Of a stretch of 64,000 bases of DNA, positions 25,601-35,545 are shown piece by piece. The notes under the pieces are model-generated. The model made no database searches, had not been told where the DNA came from, and saw nothing but the letters and a program-made list of their open reading frames with translations. Origin of the DNA: Pycnococcus provasolii (Eukaryota; Chlorophyta; Pseudoscourfieldiophyceae; Pseudoscourfieldiales). Location of the stretch: the NCBI GenBank assembly GCA_049487715.1, contig CP150572.1, positions 496,001 through 560,000 on the forward strand, written 5' to 3'. The position numbers were made by a program, and so were the translations under genes. The first letter of the stretch is position 1. Every line of letters begins with the position of its first letter.

Positions 25601-28600
25601 TATCGGACAAATATAGCTCAAGAAAGCGAGAACGCAGCGCCTTGGAGAGCTGCTTGCGTCCACCGTAGCCAAGGCTTGCCGGATTTTGCGTCGCAAAGAG
25701 GAGAAAGCTTGGATGCGGTGTGATGCGCTCATTCAGTTCGGGTACGTACAATTCGCGGTTGTCGTCCAACAGGCGATTCAGCGACTCGAGCACATCCGTA
25801 GGTGCCAGGTTGAGCTCGTCAAGGATTACCCAGTGTCCCTTTCGAATCGCCTGCACGAGTGGACCTTCCTTGAATACGAGCGTGGATGCCCGACCATCAG
25901 CCGTTGCGTCGACAGCGGGCGCAGCGACGTATGTACCAAAATACTCGGCGAGATCGGTGTGCTCGTGATTGTTGATGCGAATGCAGGTATGCCCCGTCTG
26001 CCGCGCGATAAAAGAAACGAGACTGGTCTTACCACTGCTCGTTGGTCCCTGAAGAAGGATGGGATACTTGCGGATGGAAATCGCTCGCGACAGATGCGAC
26101 AGATGCACCTGCACACTTGGCGTAGCGACGAAGCCTCCGGGATCGCTCTCCGGCTCATTCGGACCAGCATGAACGGGATAGCCGTGAAAGACCATCATGC
26201 CCGCGCTCCTACGCGACGACGATGCGGACATGGGAGGCTTTGCCAGCTCCGCAGAACCGGCGAAGTCGGCGAAGAGATGGGCTCGCACGAGCTCGTAGAA
26301 CACGGTTTGAGATGCCGAGCTCAGCGGAGTCAGAAACATCATGCAGAGACCATCGAGTAGACTTCTGCGCCACCCACATGCATGCGCCATGCCAGCTGCA
26401 TATTCCATGGCACGGCAAAGAAGTCGAAGATTAATGGTCGGGATTGCCTTGCCACCAACACCACCAGCGCCCTCGGCGTGCACGAGCTTGCCGTCCACTG
26501 CCGCTGCCTTCAGGGCTAGGTACAGATGGGCAATTCGCGTGGTCACAGGGCCCAGATCTGAGGGGGGCAGCGTTGCACTTAGCAGTCCCACGCCCACAGC
26601 CTCGAGATCGCCGAGATCTGTGATGTCGTAAGCCACAACTTCGGTAAATCGCGACCGCAGCTGCGCTGGCAGGTCGCGTTTCCCCACATCCGTCGATGGA
26701 TTCATGCACGCGATGAGGCGGAAGTTTGGATGCCGTGGTATGTGAAAGCGTGCGCGCGGCGTCGCAACTTGATCCACCTGTTTCGCATTGGCTTTGTCGG
26801 CATCATCATCATCATCATCTTCATCTTCTTCTTCTTCTTCTTCATTCATGTCGTCTCCGTCGTCATGGTCGCCACTTCGGGTGGAGTCGACATCGCCAAG
26901 CTCGGCAAGAACGAGCCCCTGGCCCTCTAGGACTCCAGCAAGTCGCTGTAGAACCTCGGCAGGAGCGAGGTTCACCTCGTCGAGTAGTAGCCAGTGTCCC
27001 TCGCGCACCGCGCTTGCAAGTGCACCCTCAGCATACACGAATGAGGGTGTGCCCTTGTTCATGGCGGCAACCTGCCTGTCATAAGCTTCCACATCCGTAG
27101 CTAGCCTGTTCCAGCGACGTCGAAGGGATGATGTCATCTTCGACGACGAAGTTGCGTTTTCGTCAACGCGCGCCTTGGCCGACATAGCTGCGGAGAGATC
27201 ATGATCAGCCTGGTGCTGCTGCATCGTTTCCTTCGCCTTGGCGAGTGCACGCCGCAAGCCCTTCAGAAAGGCGGTGTAACGCCCATTTTGACAGAACTCG
27301 TAGCATCGGCGTAGAAAAACCTCGTTCGCCCCCCGAGGGAATGTCGCGAGGAAGACTGACTCGAAATGAATGTAGAGACGACTGCTGATGGCGGCGATCT
27401 GTGCGGGCTGGTACCCGCCAAGAAGGTCGCTAGCATCGCTCTGCTGGCTCATGTTTACGACAACAAGCTGCTGCCCGCATCTCGCCGCGAGCTCTTGCAC
27501 CGAAGCCGTCTTCCCCACACCCGTCTCGCCGACAATGAGCATTGGCTCATCCATGGCTAGGCTGGCGGCGCATCGCTCGAGCAGGCGTGAGAAGGATGCA
27601 GAGATCGCGTACGCTCTTCGAGAGTCCCCTCCGTTGGCTGCAGAGGAGCCTGATGTCGACACATCCGCAGCCCCAGACGTCGTGGACGATGTTGGACATG
27701 GCAGGCGGACTCTTCCAACGACGAGCTCCGCATTGCCTTCACTGTGTATGCTCGGCTTGTGCTCCATCTCAAGCTCCGCCGTGAGTTCATCAGCCTCCTC
27801 GGGTAGGAACCCCAAGCTGCCTGCGAGATGTGCGAATAGGCGGAGCATAGCCTCGCGTGTTGATGCCGCGGCACACAAAAGATCGATGCCTTCCTGGAGC
27901 GCAGCTCGCCTTGGCGGATGAGGAATGGATGCGACGGGCGCGTCTGCGCCCAGTCGTGAGATGACGAGCTCCGAGCGCGCGAGTGCGTCGCGGTGAAATC
28001 GGTCGAGTCGTCTGAGCCACTGCAGCAGGTCTCTCATTGTGAAGCGGCGCGTGATGCGATGGACGACAGTGGGAGCTTGATGCTTTGTGGTGGCGTTTCC
28101 ATGAATTCCCTGTTGTCCCGTCGCTCGCTGGAATGCGTCAAATGCGTCAATCATCGCGTCGCGCAGTCGTGCTGGCACCGTGGGCGACGTCTTCGTGGCA
28201 ATTGCTCTCACTTCATCGATTCCAGGTGGCGGCACGAAAACGCGCAGCCATCTCGAGCTCGTCGACAGCACGGGGTGTCCGACCGCCGGCGGCGGCACGG
28301 CGTTCGTTCTCGTGTCGGTCGTACATGCGGTTGCTATGAGTCGAAAGTTTGCGTGTAATTTTCCCAATCTAGACGCAAGCTGCCCCCGTTCGAGCATGGG
28401 GGCGATAGCGAATAGGACGTCGCGTGGTGCCTTGTCGACATCTTCGAGTATGAGCCACTGTCCCTTTCTGGCGCACTTCGTGAGTACGCCAGGCACCCAC
28501 GCGAATGCGCCAGGAACGTCCGTGCACTGGTACGACCCGAGCAGAGAGCGCGCGTCCGCGGCGTCGTCTAAGTGGACGATGACCGCCGGCAAGCCGCTTG

Positions 28601-29087
28601 GATTGGCGTTTGTGTCCTTGGATAGTTTGTGCAGGAGTGCTGACTTTCCCGCGCCTGAGATTCCCTCGACAAGTATCGGTCTTCTGCGCTGCTTGATTGC
28701 GAGTTGCAGCTGGGCGTACAGTGCGCGCGTTCGTCTTGTGTATGCGAATGGTTGCGACGTTGGTGACGATGATGCGTGCGGTCGAGACGTCGATGCAAGC
28801 TCCTCCGAGTTGTCGTGACGCGTCTCGTCGTCGTCGTCGTCGTCGTCAATGTCATCTGTCATCACGGCATCGTCCTCATCGTCGTCAACACAGGCACCAC
28901 CGGGTCCACCACGTATTGTGTCGTCGAGCGACAACATGAAGAAGGAGGAGTCGTGCTCCCCATTAGAAGTCATAACAACATTGTTGTCGAGCAGCAGCCT
29001 ATCAGCACTAATATCAGCTAACCCTAATCCTACCCCAGGAGCACCAGATACACCCGTGGAGAGCACACCCATATGCGCACGCGCCAT
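10670..29087 (-). CDS. MDN1: Midasin, giant AAA+ ATPase of 60S ribosome biogenesis (two exons)
   Basis: Midasin (Rea1) pulls assembly factors off pre-60S particles in the nucleolus and nucleoplasm. CDS: join of 29087-23136 and 22873-10670, about 6051 residues. The single intron (22874-23135, 262 bp) has GTACGC and ACACAG ends and splits LFGAQ from NPLHEGGGRKGLP in phase 0, exactly inside the conserved fifth AAA module. Six Walker A motifs are visible in order: GISGAGKS (residue ~142), GETGVGKT (~520), GPTSSGKT, GESGCGKT, GSPGVGKT and GPPSSGKT (exon 2). A long helical linker follows, then an Asp/Glu-rich region (about 14150-11750) and the C-terminal MIDAS/VWA domain with VDDSRSM (about 11494-11520) and GDGRFHEKQGL. 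It is longer than typical family members (about 4900-5600), mainly through acidic insertions. I start at MARAHMG (29085-29087); the open frame continues upstream through TTAGGG repeats without family similarity. Confidence 0.96.
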
Positions 29088-29198
29088 ATACGAGCACGCG
29101 TGAGACGTGTGTGACGGCTCTTCGGATGATTGCGCAAAACTGAAGACGCCGCCGCCAGACAACCCCCAGGGGTCCCGGGTTTTTGGGCAAAGCAGGCC

Positions 29199-29216
29199 AG
29201 GGTTAGGGTTAGGGTT
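29199..29216. repeat. TTAGGG-type repeat in the midasin 5' region
   Basis: Three GGTTAGG-type units in the 148 bp between the EMC7 stop (29236) and the midasin ATG (29087). Both genes run on the minus strand, so this gap should hold the midasin promoter or 5' UTR. Confidence 0.8.
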
Positions 29217-29235
29217 ACGGGTAGGTTTTTGGTTT

Positions 29236-29976
29236 TTACTTTTTCTTTTTTCCGCCTTGTGTGCTTGTGGATGCAGATGAGGAGGCATTATTGTCGTCAG
29301 TGTTGTCGTCGTCGTCCTGTGTTGTGCGTCCACTGAGCATGTCTGTCAAAGAAGGCTGGTTCGCCATGCGCTCCTGCAGCTCCTTCTTCTGCTCCTCGTC
29401 CATGTTCTCCATCATCTTCGGCATGACGAAAAGCATCACCAAGCTGAACCCCATGAGGAGAATCATCGGGTTGCGGTACAAAGTCGCGAGGCTGAAGAAC
29501 TGAGGGCGCGGCTCGAAGAACTGCACGGCGCCCATCGGGTGCACCTTCAGCGGGAGAGGTAAGATGTTGCGGTGGTTTTCGACGAGCGCCGCGCGGAACT
29601 TCCCTGCGTGTCGCGCGGACATCTCGACGCGCAGACGCGGGAAGCGGTACCCCGGCGCGGCGACTTCGAGGATGTGTATGCCTGGTGCAACGTCGAGGAG
29701 CGTGAACGATCCGTCTTTGAGCGGTACGGTCGATCGCCTTTCTCCGCTATTAATGAGCAGACTAACCCGAACGTCTTTGTGAGGTATGCGTCCGTTTCCT
29801 AAGTTGACAGTTCCCATAAGCGGGTAATACTTAACTAAATCTGCTACTGCTCCAGAAGACGCCTCGACAGGTTGAGATGATGCTGAAGCTGACGCCACAT
29901 GACATGGAGTTAACGTGACAAACACAAACACAAACACAGAAAATACAATACGCACACCAGAGAGAGGGCGCATCAT
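29236..29976 (-). CDS. EMC7: ER membrane protein complex subunit 7
   Basis: EMC7 is the lumenal, beta-sandwich subunit of the EMC insertase in the endoplasmic reticulum. The protein is 246 residues: an N-terminal signal peptide (VRIVFSVFVFVFVTLTP), a carbohydrate-binding-like beta domain (DVRVSLLINSGERR, DGSFTLLDVAPGIHILEV) and the conserved YRFPRLRVE. One transmembrane helix follows (NPMILLMGFSLVMLFVMPK), then the family-typical MENMDEEQKKELQERM cytosolic helix. The tail is Asp/Asn/Ser-rich and ends in a KKKK run. The start is ATG at 29974-29976 (MMRPLSG). Length and architecture match animal and plant EMC7. Confidence 0.93.
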   Translation of the reverse strand: MMRPLSGVRIVFSVFVFVFVTLTPCHVASASASSQPVEASSGAVADLVKYYPLMGTVNLGNGRIPHKDVRVSLLINSGERRSTVPLKDGSFTLLDVAPGIHILEVAAPGYRFPRLRVEMSARHAGKFRAALVENHRNILPLPLKVHPMGAVQFFEPRPQFFSLATLYRNPMILLMGFSLVMLFVMPKMMENMDEEQKKELQERMANQPSLTDMLSGRTTQDDDDNTDDNNASSSASTSTQGGKKKK

Positions 29977-30850
29977 ACTCACGGGAATTACGAATGATTC
30001 GGAACAACGAGAGGCCGCTACGGTAGGTAAGGCGGCGAGACAACAGAACCCTACCCTAAAAAGCGGGTAACCCTAAGGGATCCCGTCTCTGAGAACCCTA
30101 ACCCTGAGCCTCCCTCCTCCCTTTTGACTATTGACTATTCTACGGTCAGGAGGAACGTCCTCGGCGAATTCGGTTCGCGCCGCCCGAACCCCTCATTTCC
30201 ATTAAAGTCTGACAGCGTTGTTCCTCCCCAGTCCCAGAGGGCGTTTCCTTCAACGTCAGGCGGTCAGGGAAGGAAGGGGGAGGCAGGATCATCAGGGTTT
30301 TCCGGAGGGGGCCCCTCCCAGACCTCGTCACCTCGTCGACGCCGCCTCGCCGATTGCCCCCCCCGGCATTCGCATCTGCTTCGTCGTCATTTTCATCGTA
30401 CTCCTGCTTGTAGTATAATAAGCGGTACCTGTGTGTGTATCCTGATAGGATAAAGATTGTATTGCTCTTATACATACTGTATTTGCGTTTATCAATTAGC
30501 ATTAGGTTAGACGAGTGAGGGTTGGCTCGTAGCCTGAGCCGAGGAGGCAGAGGCCTTGTAGGCAGCCTGTTGGCGGGCGGGCTGCTTGAAGCTGTTTCTT
30601 CGAGGCTCGGAAGAAGGCCTTGAAGAGGAGTGGTTCTTCCGGCGAGCTTATCGAAGATTTCGACAATCGGCAAGTACCCTACTCACATCTACCTCTAGGT
30701 TAGAGCACTGGCTTGGTGGCGCTGTGCATCTTTCTGCCTCAACGCAACGCATCACCACCACCGCCGCCTCCACCTCACTCCTCGCGAGTCTCTCCACCTC
30801 ACATCCTCCTCCTCATCTCTCCTCTCGGAAAAGAAAAATATATATATACC
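29977..30850. other. Divergent intergenic region (EMC7 / cyclin)
   Basis: Contains CCCTAA-type (telomere-like) units at 30047-30107, close to the EMC7 start. Toward the cyclin gene it has CCTCC-rich sequence and an ATATATATA tract directly before the cyclin ATG, more likely 5' UTR than a TATA box because it is only a few bases from the start codon. Open frames in 30146-30673 lack a plausible ATG and any domain. Confidence 0.55.
30047..30107. repeat. Scattered CCCTAA units near EMC7 start
   Basis: Four CCCTAA or CCCTAC units in 60 bp (AACCCTACCCTAAA, AACCCTAAGG, AACCCTAACCCTGA), 70-130 bp upstream of the EMC7 ATG. This is the opposite strand orientation to the arrays at 29199 and 33283. Confidence 0.7.
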
Positions 30851-31927
30851 ATGAACCCTCCTCCTCCTCCCGTGATGGCACCTGCTGCGCCAACCCCGCC
30901 GCCTCTGGCAAACTCAGACATAGGTTGGCCGCTGCTGACGCAAGACGATATACGAAACTCGCCCTCCCGCCAAAAGGGCGTCTCGCTCGAACGCGAAAAC
31001 TACGAGCGACGCACATACGTCTCGTTCATTGCAGAAGCGGGACAACTACTCGGATACCCACAGCTCACGCTCGCGACCGCAACCGTCTTCTGCCACCGAT
31101 TCTACACGCGACGATCCCTCTCGGAGCACGACCGATACCTCGTCGCGATGACCTGCCTCTTCTTGGCAGGTAAGGTGGAAGAAAGCCCAAAGCCGCTACG
31201 CGACGTGCTCTACGTGTGCTACAATGTGCTGAACAAGCCTCGTGCGAAAGCAAACGCGGCGGATGCGCGCAACAACGCCATGATGCAGTCGCAGTTCAAG
31301 GAAGGCGAGTACGACGTGTGGCACGAAAAACTTCTTCAGATGGAGCGCGTCGTGCTCGACACGCTCGCGTTCCAGTTCTATGTCGACCAGCCGTACAAGT
31401 ACATGTTCATGTTCATGCGTGTGCTTGGCGTGCAGAACCACCCTGAGCCTGGTGTGCGAGACAAACCTGAGATGTTCATCCACAACCTCAAATTCAAGCA
31501 GCTGGCATGGAACTTTGCGAACGACTCGCTGCGTACCACCGTCAGCATCGAGTACCCCGCCATGTACATCGCCATCGCCGCGATCACGTTCGCCGCGAAG
31601 ATGACGAAAACAAACATTGATGTCGTCGAGGCGCCTGGGGCTGAACCGAAGAAGTGGTGGGACGTTTTTAGCGCACACCTCGAGAAAATGCCAAACGCGC
31701 CGGACAAGTCGCCGATAGATGTGCGCAAGGTTGAGGAAATCGAGGGGTGTCTCCTCGCCCTGTACGAACGCCGAAATGCCAACGCGACCAAGTCGGAGCC
31801 GGCGGTAAAGGCGAAGCGTGAGGATCGCGACGTGCCGCCTTCGACGTCGATTCGAGCTGGTGGTGTTGAGGATGAGCAGCCAGAGGCGAAGCGCGTGAAA
31901 GTCGACCCAGGCATTGCAGCCGTGTGA
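30851..31927 (+). CDS. Cyclin T/K-like transcriptional cyclin
   Basis: 358 residues. After a Pro-rich start, residues ~25-70 read DDIRNSPSRQKGVSLERE then FIAEAGQLLGYPQLTLATA, and RFYTRRSL, LFLAGKVEESPKPLRDV follow. This is the first cyclin fold of the cyclin T/K/L group (SPSRxxGI, E-x2-R, AGKVEE). A second, weaker cyclin fold spans about residues 170-270. The tail is charged with KR-rich patches. Cyclins of this group activate CDK9/CDK12-type kinases that phosphorylate the RNA polymerase II C-terminal domain. T versus K cannot be decided by eye. I chose ATG 30851-30853; the frame is open further upstream but encodes only low-complexity sequence. It is convergent with the FAM151-like gene, 200 bp apart. 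Confidence 0.85.
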   Translation: MNPPPPPVMAPAAPTPPPLANSDIGWPLLTQDDIRNSPSRQKGVSLERENYERRTYVSFIAEAGQLLGYPQLTLATATVFCHRFYTRRSLSEHDRYLVAMTCLFLAGKVEESPKPLRDVLYVCYNVLNKPRAKANAADARNNAMMQSQFKEGEYDVWHEKLLQMERVVLDTLAFQFYVDQPYKYMFMFMRVLGVQNHPEPGVRDKPEMFIHNLKFKQLAWNFANDSLRTTVSIEYPAMYIAIAAITFAAKMTKTNIDVVEAPGAEPKKWWDVFSAHLEKMPNAPDKSPIDVRKVEEIEGCLLALYERRNANATKSEPAVKAKREDRDVPPSTSIRAGGVEDEQPEAKRVKVDPGIAAV

Positions 31928-32127
31928 ACAGCTTCCAACACAACACACGTACGTACACACACACGCACACACACACAAATACAAAACAAAAACAAAGTCG
32001 GTTGAGACGGATTGGATTTTGGCATAACCGAGCAACAACAACAACACATTTGCCATTTGTTTATCGTAACATTTCATTAAAGAAGATTAAGCTGTAAAAA
32101 AAAGAGAATAAAATATAACAATAAAAG

Positions 32128-33195
32128 CTACAGCAAGCGCACGTCGTGATACCCAAGCAGTCTCCACAGTGCGATGTACCACGCCGCGAATTCTGCTTTC
32201 CACGATGCGGCGGCAACGTCAACGTACGTTGTGTCGCGAGGCAGACGACGGAACCAGCGCCGCACGAGAAAAGGTGCCGGTCCCCACAGCGTGAGAGTTC
32301 GTCGTCCGCGTGTCGTTTCGTCCTGTTGGCTGAAGTGACGCAGGAGTTCGTTTCGCGTTGACGTTGGTGTCGCGTAGAGGTGCATTGCGCTCGCCGCGAG
32401 CGTGACGTGCTGTTTGAGTGTATTGGTCACAGCGACGATTTCTCGTGCCATATGCGGCGTGTACCCGAGTGGCGTTCCCTCGCCGTGCGTCCAGCCGAGT
32501 GACAGCGTGCATGTTGGTAGGGCCGATGTGCACAGGCTGATAAACTCGTGAGGCGGCACGGTTGGATTTCTCGACTTTTGCGCATGACCTGGTCCGAGTA
32601 AAATGTCCGCGTTGAGCCAGACTTCGACGTTACGTTGCGCGTGCAGTGAGTGTGCGTTGATAATGTCTAGTGAAGGTTGCACCGCCTCGACGTTTTTGAA
32701 GTCCAGCTTGACAATGAGATGCACATTATTTGGAATACCATCCTTACGAATGACGTCGTCAAGCCTCGCGATGAACTCCGAAAGGGTGATGTCAACGCGA
32801 GACGCGTCATACGGCGGGTGGCACATGACGGGAGTGTTACTATGAGAAGGGTGCACGAGTACATCCGCCTCCACACCAAAAGTAAGCGTGGTATTGAAGT
32901 CTCCACCACCACTGGTACCTCTATCATTAGGATTCGGCTTCTCCTTCGAATCATTGCGCACACCAGTTTCGGACTGTGAGCAAACAGCGCTAACAGCGGC
33001 AAGGAATTCTTCGAGCAACAGCCTGGAATTGCACGCGTGACTCCACGAACATCCAGTGCTACTCAGAAAGTGATTCATGTGTGAATGGGAAGCCGGGGAG
33101 GACACCAAGGAGAAGCCACCTTGATGGTGTTGTTGACCTTGATGGTCATGTTGAAGTTGCCGACGTCGACGGCGCACTTTCCAAGGCGCGGACAT
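32128..33195 (-). CDS. FAM151/menorin-like protein (DUF2181)
   Basis: 355 residues. The FAM151 core is readable in order: CSWSHACNSRLLLEEFL, FGVEADVLVH, PVMCHPPYD, ITLSEFI, LIVKLDFKNVEAVQPSL, VEVWLNADILLGPG and LSLGWTH. The acidic residue in VEADV, the HPP and the KLDFK plus NADIL motifs are the family's putative active-site elements, resembling GDPD/PLC-like TIM barrels. Animal relatives include menorin, involved in dendrite patterning; the reaction is not established. The Gln/His-rich N terminus before residue ~45 is not conserved. The start is ATG 33193-33195, but MNHFLSS further in is an alternative. Confidence 0.78.
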   Translation of the reverse strand: MSAPWKVRRRRRQLQHDHQGQQHHQGGFSLVSSPASHSHMNHFLSSTGCSWSHACNSRLLLEEFLAAVSAVCSQSETGVRNDSKEKPNPNDRGTSGGGDFNTTLTFGVEADVLVHPSHSNTPVMCHPPYDASRVDITLSEFIARLDDVIRKDGIPNNVHLIVKLDFKNVEAVQPSLDIINAHSLHAQRNVEVWLNADILLGPGHAQKSRNPTVPPHEFISLCTSALPTCTLSLGWTHGEGTPLGYTPHMAREIVAVTNTLKQHVTLAASAMHLYATPTSTRNELLRHFSQQDETTRGRRTLTLWGPAPFLVRRWFRRLPRDTTYVDVAAASWKAEFAAWYIALWRLLGYHDVRLL

Positions 33196-33587
33196 GAAAG
33201 GTTTCTTACCGTCGGAGCAGAATGTGACAGAACGATTTCAACAAGGCAAAAAAAGCCCAAGGGGGGGGTAGAGAGAGAGGGGTTAGGGTTAGGGTTAGGG
33301 TTAGGGTTAGCAGGGTTAGGGTTAGGGTTAGGGTTGTGGTCCGAACCAACCAACCGGTGGATCCCCAGGTGTGAGTGAGGTGGCAAGAACTACTCCGCCA
33401 TGGCGCTTCATGGCGGACCGTCCTAGCTCCCTTAGCTACTCATACTTGGAAAGATACTCTACGTAGAATACGTACGCGGTACGCCTAACAACCTTAATAA
33501 TAACAGGATGTATGCATATGTGGTAAATGTTGTTGTTGTTGTTGTTGTTGTTATGATACACTGCTTCCTTATTAGGAGCTTAGTTTG
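33196..33587. other. Intergenic region with long TTAGGG array
   Basis: Upstream of the FAM151-like gene. Apart from the TTAGGG array it has a GAGAGAG tract (33270), a GGGGGGGG run (33261-33268) and a GTT trinucleotide tract near 33529-33553. No gene is seen. Confidence 0.6.
33283..33334. repeat. Interstitial telomere-type array (TTAGGG)n
   Basis: About four perfect TTAGGG units, a small interruption (TTAGCAGGG), then about three more. This is the cleanest and longest such array in the window. It begins 88 bp from the ATG of the minus-strand FAM151-like gene. Confidence 0.92.
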
Positions 33588-33986
33588 TTATTGGTAAAGC
33601 AGGCTCTTGCGGCTGATGACGCTCACAGACACGCTTGAGCTTCGTGGGCGGTGTCTCGTGCTCGCATGTGCCTGTGTGGCCACAGAAGCCGCGCTGTCGT
33701 TGCTATCTTTCTTGCTCGGTCTCTGATCCTCCACTCTCGGAGCGACGCGCGTGTGGCGGGCGTAGCTGTCTACGGGCATGTCAACCTCCACATCCTTCAG
33801 GTCTGCGACGTACCCGTCCACGAGCGTGTGACTGCTCACGCTCGTGGACGAACTGCTCCTTTCTGAGTTTTCGTGATTCCCCTTATGAAGAGTCCCAACA
33901 AGAGGTGTACCCCCCTGTGCCTGTGCCTGTGAATGGCCTTGGCCTTGTTGGTTCCCGTGAAGGAAAACTCGCAGCAGGTGTTTCAT
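33588..33986 (-). CDS. Possible small single-pass membrane protein
   Basis: Low-confidence ORF. The frame upstream of the only ATG (33984-33986, MKHLLRVFL) encodes a very hydrophobic stretch (FFWFLLVILLFILFFILGL), so if the gene is real a 5' exon or an earlier start must supply it. The rest is Gln/Ser/Thr-rich and ends with a basic Ser-rich tail (RPRSSSVSVSVISRKS). No family is recognised. It could equally be noncoding. Confidence 0.25.
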   Translation of the reverse strand: MKHLLRVFLHGNQQGQGHSQAQAQGGTPLVGTLHKGNHENSERSSSSTSVSSHTLVDGYVADLKDVEVDMPVDSYARHTRVAPRVEDQRPSKKDSNDSAASVATQAHASTRHRPRSSSVSVSVISRKSLLYQ

Positions 33987-34290
33987 CAAACCAAGAATGA
34001 AGAACAGAATAAACAACAGAATAACCAAAAGAAACCAAAAGAAACGGTGGGAACGAACGAACAAGACGCACGAACGCCACGAACCCGGTGTAGGAAACCA
34101 CCGGCCAAAACGTGGAGGGAGAGGACTACGGAGTGTTATAAGCTTAAAGGTAACTTAAGGTCGTCAGTGTTACACGAGATAACACTTAACAACAATAATA
34201 AACTCCGTACGTGGTTGTTTCCACCACGGAACCCACCTTCCCTTACAAGGTGGGGGAGGGAGGCTTCTCCGAGCTCCCTCTTTCTTCCAA

Positions 34291-34374
34291 GGGGTCACGT
34301 GATCCCTTCCAGGTATCACGTGATTCAGCCCTTTCGGGTACCACGTGATCCCTCAGGAGGTATCACGTGATTCC
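34291..34374. promoter_or_regulatory. Cluster of four CACGTG E-box/G-box palindromes
   Basis: CACGTG occurs at 34296, 34317, 34342 and 34364. All four are followed by AT, and three are preceded by T, giving TCACGTGAT. Spacings are 21, 25 and 22 bp, about two helical turns. The intervening DNA is partly repeated (CCTTCCAGGTA, CCTTTCGGGTA, CCTCAGGAGGTA). bHLH or bZIP factors bind this core. The target gene is unclear; the ABCG start lies 1.2 kb downstream. Confidence 0.55.
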
Positions 34375-34796
34375 TTAACATAGAACTGAATAACCCCCAA
34401 TTATTCCAACCCCCAACACTCCTCCTCGCGGACCCATCTCCCATGAGTTCGCGCTTCATCATCCCATTCCCAATTAGTGGTTGGTGCGTAGGACGCCAAA
34501 CGGGCGACCAACTACCTCGTTGTGGTTGGTCGACCACAACTGGATTCAACGCGTTGGGTTCTTTCGATTTCGCAGTTTTGGGTGTTCTTGCAAACCTTGC
34601 ACAGCTTCTGACGCGTCATCAGCCTAGAAAAAGCGGCGGCCTTTCTCATAGGTAAAGGTAGAAAAACTAGCGAAGAACGTCCTCTTCCACGCCTCATACG
34701 TGGTACTTATCGTGGCATCACGTCACCTACTACTGCTACATAAGGTTAGAGGCTGATGGGAGGGAAAAGACTGGCTTGGCCAAAAGTCCAAAAGCG

Positions 34797-34827
34797 CAAC
34801 CACAACCACAACCACAACCACAACCAG
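34797..34827. repeat. CAACCA hexanucleotide tandem
   Basis: Five consecutive CAACCA-type units in noncoding DNA upstream of the ABCG gene. Confidence 0.8.
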
Positions 34828-35545
34828 GTGCCACACAACCCCAGTATATAATTGGGAAGAAAGTCCCAAAGAAAGAAAGACAGACGTGTGTACATCGAAC
34901 GGGTACCCTACCCGGTAGGAAAAAGAACCGGAAAAGAGCCGGCTTCCTTTTAACCGGCGGAATCTTGCTGATTTTGAGCCGTGAGCGTGAGCGTAGTCTA
35001 TGATGGTCAATGGATGATGGACACAGGCTGGCGACGAATCATATATGCCTTTGTGAGGATCTGGTACCAAGAAACACTTCGAAGAACCACCTAGATAACT
35101 ACGAAGGCCGGATAGCGAAGCTGACAAGTTAATGCTTCGTGAATCATAAGAGTTGAAAAATGCATGCGGGATCCGTCCTTGTACGAAGTCCTCATAAGAA
35201 GTGGAACCACCGCTCGCCTCCCCCCCATCACTCTCTTATATATGAGAGAGAGCGCGTTGCATTCCCCCCTTTATGTAAAGGGACAAACAAGTCGCAAAGG
35301 GCCGAACGCAACCCTCGCGGCCCACCCCCTTGTAAAGTGACTTGTGTGAACGGGTTGCGTTGCCTTTTTGTTTGACTCCGTTGCCGTTTTTCTCCAACTT
35401 GCTCCCTCTCAATAAGTTGGTTGCGTGCGCATTTCACTACTTGCACTCCCACGGGTAGTACTATTGTAATACCATACTCGACTGGTTTGGTTTGGTACAC
35501 GTTTCTTACAGTTTAGTTAACTAGTAAGAAACAGCACTTGTGATA

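Larger units (their letters stand above)
34100..35545. other. Intergenic region upstream of the ABCG gene
   Basis: No coding region is supported. It contains the CACGTG cluster (34291-34374), a CAACCA tandem (about 34797-34827), a perfect small palindrome CTCTCttatatatGAGAG at about 35231-35250, and C-rich runs near 35220 and 35264. Several short open frames lack domains and ATG starts. Confidence 0.5.

Noticed and set aside
30146-30673. Minus-strand open frame of 175 codons between EMC7 and cyclin
   Set aside because: It begins without an ATG, is Pro/Arg-rich and overlaps CCTCC-rich promoter-type DNA; no recognisable domain.
30690-30725. tRNA-like string GGTTAGAGCACTGGCTTGG
   Set aside because: No T-arm (GTTCRA) or matching acceptor stem within tRNA distance; anticodon stem does not pair.
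34291-34374. Centromere CDEI-like site
   Set aside because: CACGTG alone is a generic bHLH/bZIP site; no AT-rich CDEII-like or CDEIII-like neighbour is visible.
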